Below the pieces are notes generated by a model that made no database searches, was not told the origin of the DNA, and saw only the letters and a program-made list of their open reading frames with translations. The translations under genes were made by a program, and so were the position numbers. DNA of 6,997 bases from Micrococcales bacterium UBA2465 (GTDB lineage: Bacteria; Actinomycetota; Actinomycetes; Actinomycetales; Microbacteriaceae), in assembly GCA_002342255.1 (NCBI GenBank), contig DDPP01000098.1, positions 1 to 6,997 on the forward strand, written 5' to 3'. Numbering within the stretch: the stretch's first letter is position 1; each line of letters begins with the position of its first letter. This document shows, one piece after another, positions 6,262 to 6,997 of this stretch.

Positions 6262-6997
6262 GTGAAAATAGCTGAAAGTAGAGTCAGGGCGATACGCCTA
6301 GCGCTTTCGCTAACTTTCTTTACCCAAGGTATTGCCGCTTTATCTTGGATTCCAAGAATCCCAGAGTTTATTGAAAACCTAGGGGTTACCAAAGACGTTT
6401 GGGGAGCAGTAATCGGTATCGGCGGTATTGGTGCACTTGTTCCATTGGTGTTTACTAACCGTTTGGTAGTTAGGTTTGGCACCACATCGATTATTCGAAT
6501 TACATCGCTGACCATGTGTTTTATCTTCATGGCTTTGCCTTATCCCACCCAGTGGTGGTTATTTCTGGTTTTGCACTTCACTCTTTCAGTGGTGATCAGC
6601 ACATTCAACATTGCGCTTAATTCTCAAGCAGTTAGTTTTCAAAAATCTATCGATAAAGTTTTGCTGGCTAGTTTCCATGGTTCCTGGAGCATCGGTGCTG
6701 CTACCTCAGCTGCAGTTACTGGAGTTGTGGCAACGTTTACCCCACTAAAAGTGCAAATGTTTGTTATCCCTGTGATTTGTTTAGCGCTTTTCTGGTTCAC
6801 TTCAACCAAACTTCTAACTCCAGCTGAAGATTCGCATGGCAAAGATAAACCAAGAGAGAAAACAGTTTCTTGGTTGAAATCGCCAAGTTATCTCTGGTTA
6901 CTAGCGATTGGTTTATTTGTTGGCATGTGGCCTGAGTTAGTGGTTATGGATTGGTCCAGTGTTTATAGCAAAGAGGTTCTAGGTTTAGATCCTTCTA
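6262..6997 (+). CDS. MFS transporter, YbjJ-like, 3' end missing
   Basis: Inner-membrane major facilitator transporter, with 245 residues visible before the right edge cuts it; the family is usually about 380-420. I infer seven hydrophobic helices (about 12-30, 47-68, 73-93, 96-118, 138-158, 163-181, 209-229), with the central hydrophilic loop at 182-208 separating the two halves. The segments NIALNSQAV (116-124), ASFHGSWSIGA (136-146) and MDWSSVYSKEVLG (229-241) resemble the YbjJ/fucose-permease-like branch, where the corresponding stretches read roughly N-x-Q, SxFHxxWSxG and ADWSxxYLRDVLG. The usual acidic EGxxxDW site is partly kept (E225 and D230). The TM2-TM3 motif A is degenerate (NRLVVRFG). 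The GTG start touches the stop of the reductase directly (TAAGTG), with AAGGA at 6253-6257 as ribosome binding site, so the two genes are probably co-translated. Substrate is unknown; YbjJ itself is poorly characterised. The GTG-initiated N-terminus is hydrophilic for 10 residues, as usual. Confidence 0.87.
   Translation, partial: MKIAESRVRAIRLALSLTFFTQGIAALSWIPRIPEFIENLGVTKDVWGAVIGIGGIGALVPLVFTNRLVVRFGTTSIIRITSLTMCFIFMALPYPTQWWLFLVLHFTLSVVISTFNIALNSQAVSFQKSIDKVLLASFHGSWSIGAATSAAVTGVVATFTPLKVQMFVIPVICLALFWFTSTKLLTPAEDSHGKDKPREKTVSWLKSPSYLWLLAIGLFVGMWPELVVMDWSSVYSKEVLGLDPS

Noticed and set aside
1..6997. Mobile element, phage, CRISPR, toxin-antitoxin or defence system
   Set aside because: No transposase, integrase, terminal inverted repeats, spaced direct repeats or defence-type domains were seen. 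The genes form a coherent housekeeping locus with similar base composition throughout.

Overview
The window is a stretch of ordinary bacterial chromosome, about 43-48% GC in the lines I counted. It is densely coding and dominated by menaquinone (vitamin K2) biosynthesis. Gene content and protein character fit an actinobacterium. MenD carries an 'NRGLSGIDG ... GDLTFLHD ... NDNGG' core like mycobacterial MenD, and there is a mycobacterial-type FprA ferredoxin-NADP reductase. The order menD, menF (opposite strand), menG, long-chain polyprenyl diphosphate synthase, FprA-like reductase, MFS transporter is one I associate with Microbacteriaceae. The modest GC would suit a small-genome aquatic member of that group. 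The lineage is inference, not something read directly.

Layout. (1) 1-1260, +: the C-terminal three quarters of menD, entering from the left edge already open. (2) 1257-2471, -: menF, isochorismate synthase, convergent with menD and sharing the bases of the two stop codons. (3) 2472-2579: a 108-bp divergent spacer that must hold the menF promoter and the promoter of the rightward genes. (4) 2580-3158, +: an unrecognised secreted, membrane-anchored protein with an acidic, His- and Pro-rich exterior part. (5) 3187-3885, +: menG/ubiE-type methyltransferase, whose GTG start looks leaderless. (6) 3882-4886, +: polyprenyl diphosphate synthase, overlapping menG by ATGA. (7) 4906-6261, +: FprA-like ferredoxin/adrenodoxin-type NADP reductase. 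(8) 6262-6997, +: the first 245 residues of a YbjJ-like MFS transporter, cut by the right edge.

How they work together. MenF converts chorismate to isochorismate, and MenD condenses that with 2-oxoglutarate in the first committed step. The polyprenyl synthase makes the long all-trans side chain, and MenG methylates demethylmenaquinone to give menaquinone, the membrane electron carrier. The reductase is a soluble redox enzyme; its tie to the quinone pathway is by position only. The transporter substrate is unknown.

I see no mobile element, CRISPR array, tRNA/rRNA gene, phage gene or defence system. Nothing here amounts to a previously undescribed system. The points most worth a second look are the orphan membrane-anchored protein at the head of the rightward gene run, the apparently leaderless menG start, and the stop-on-stop overlap of menD and menF.
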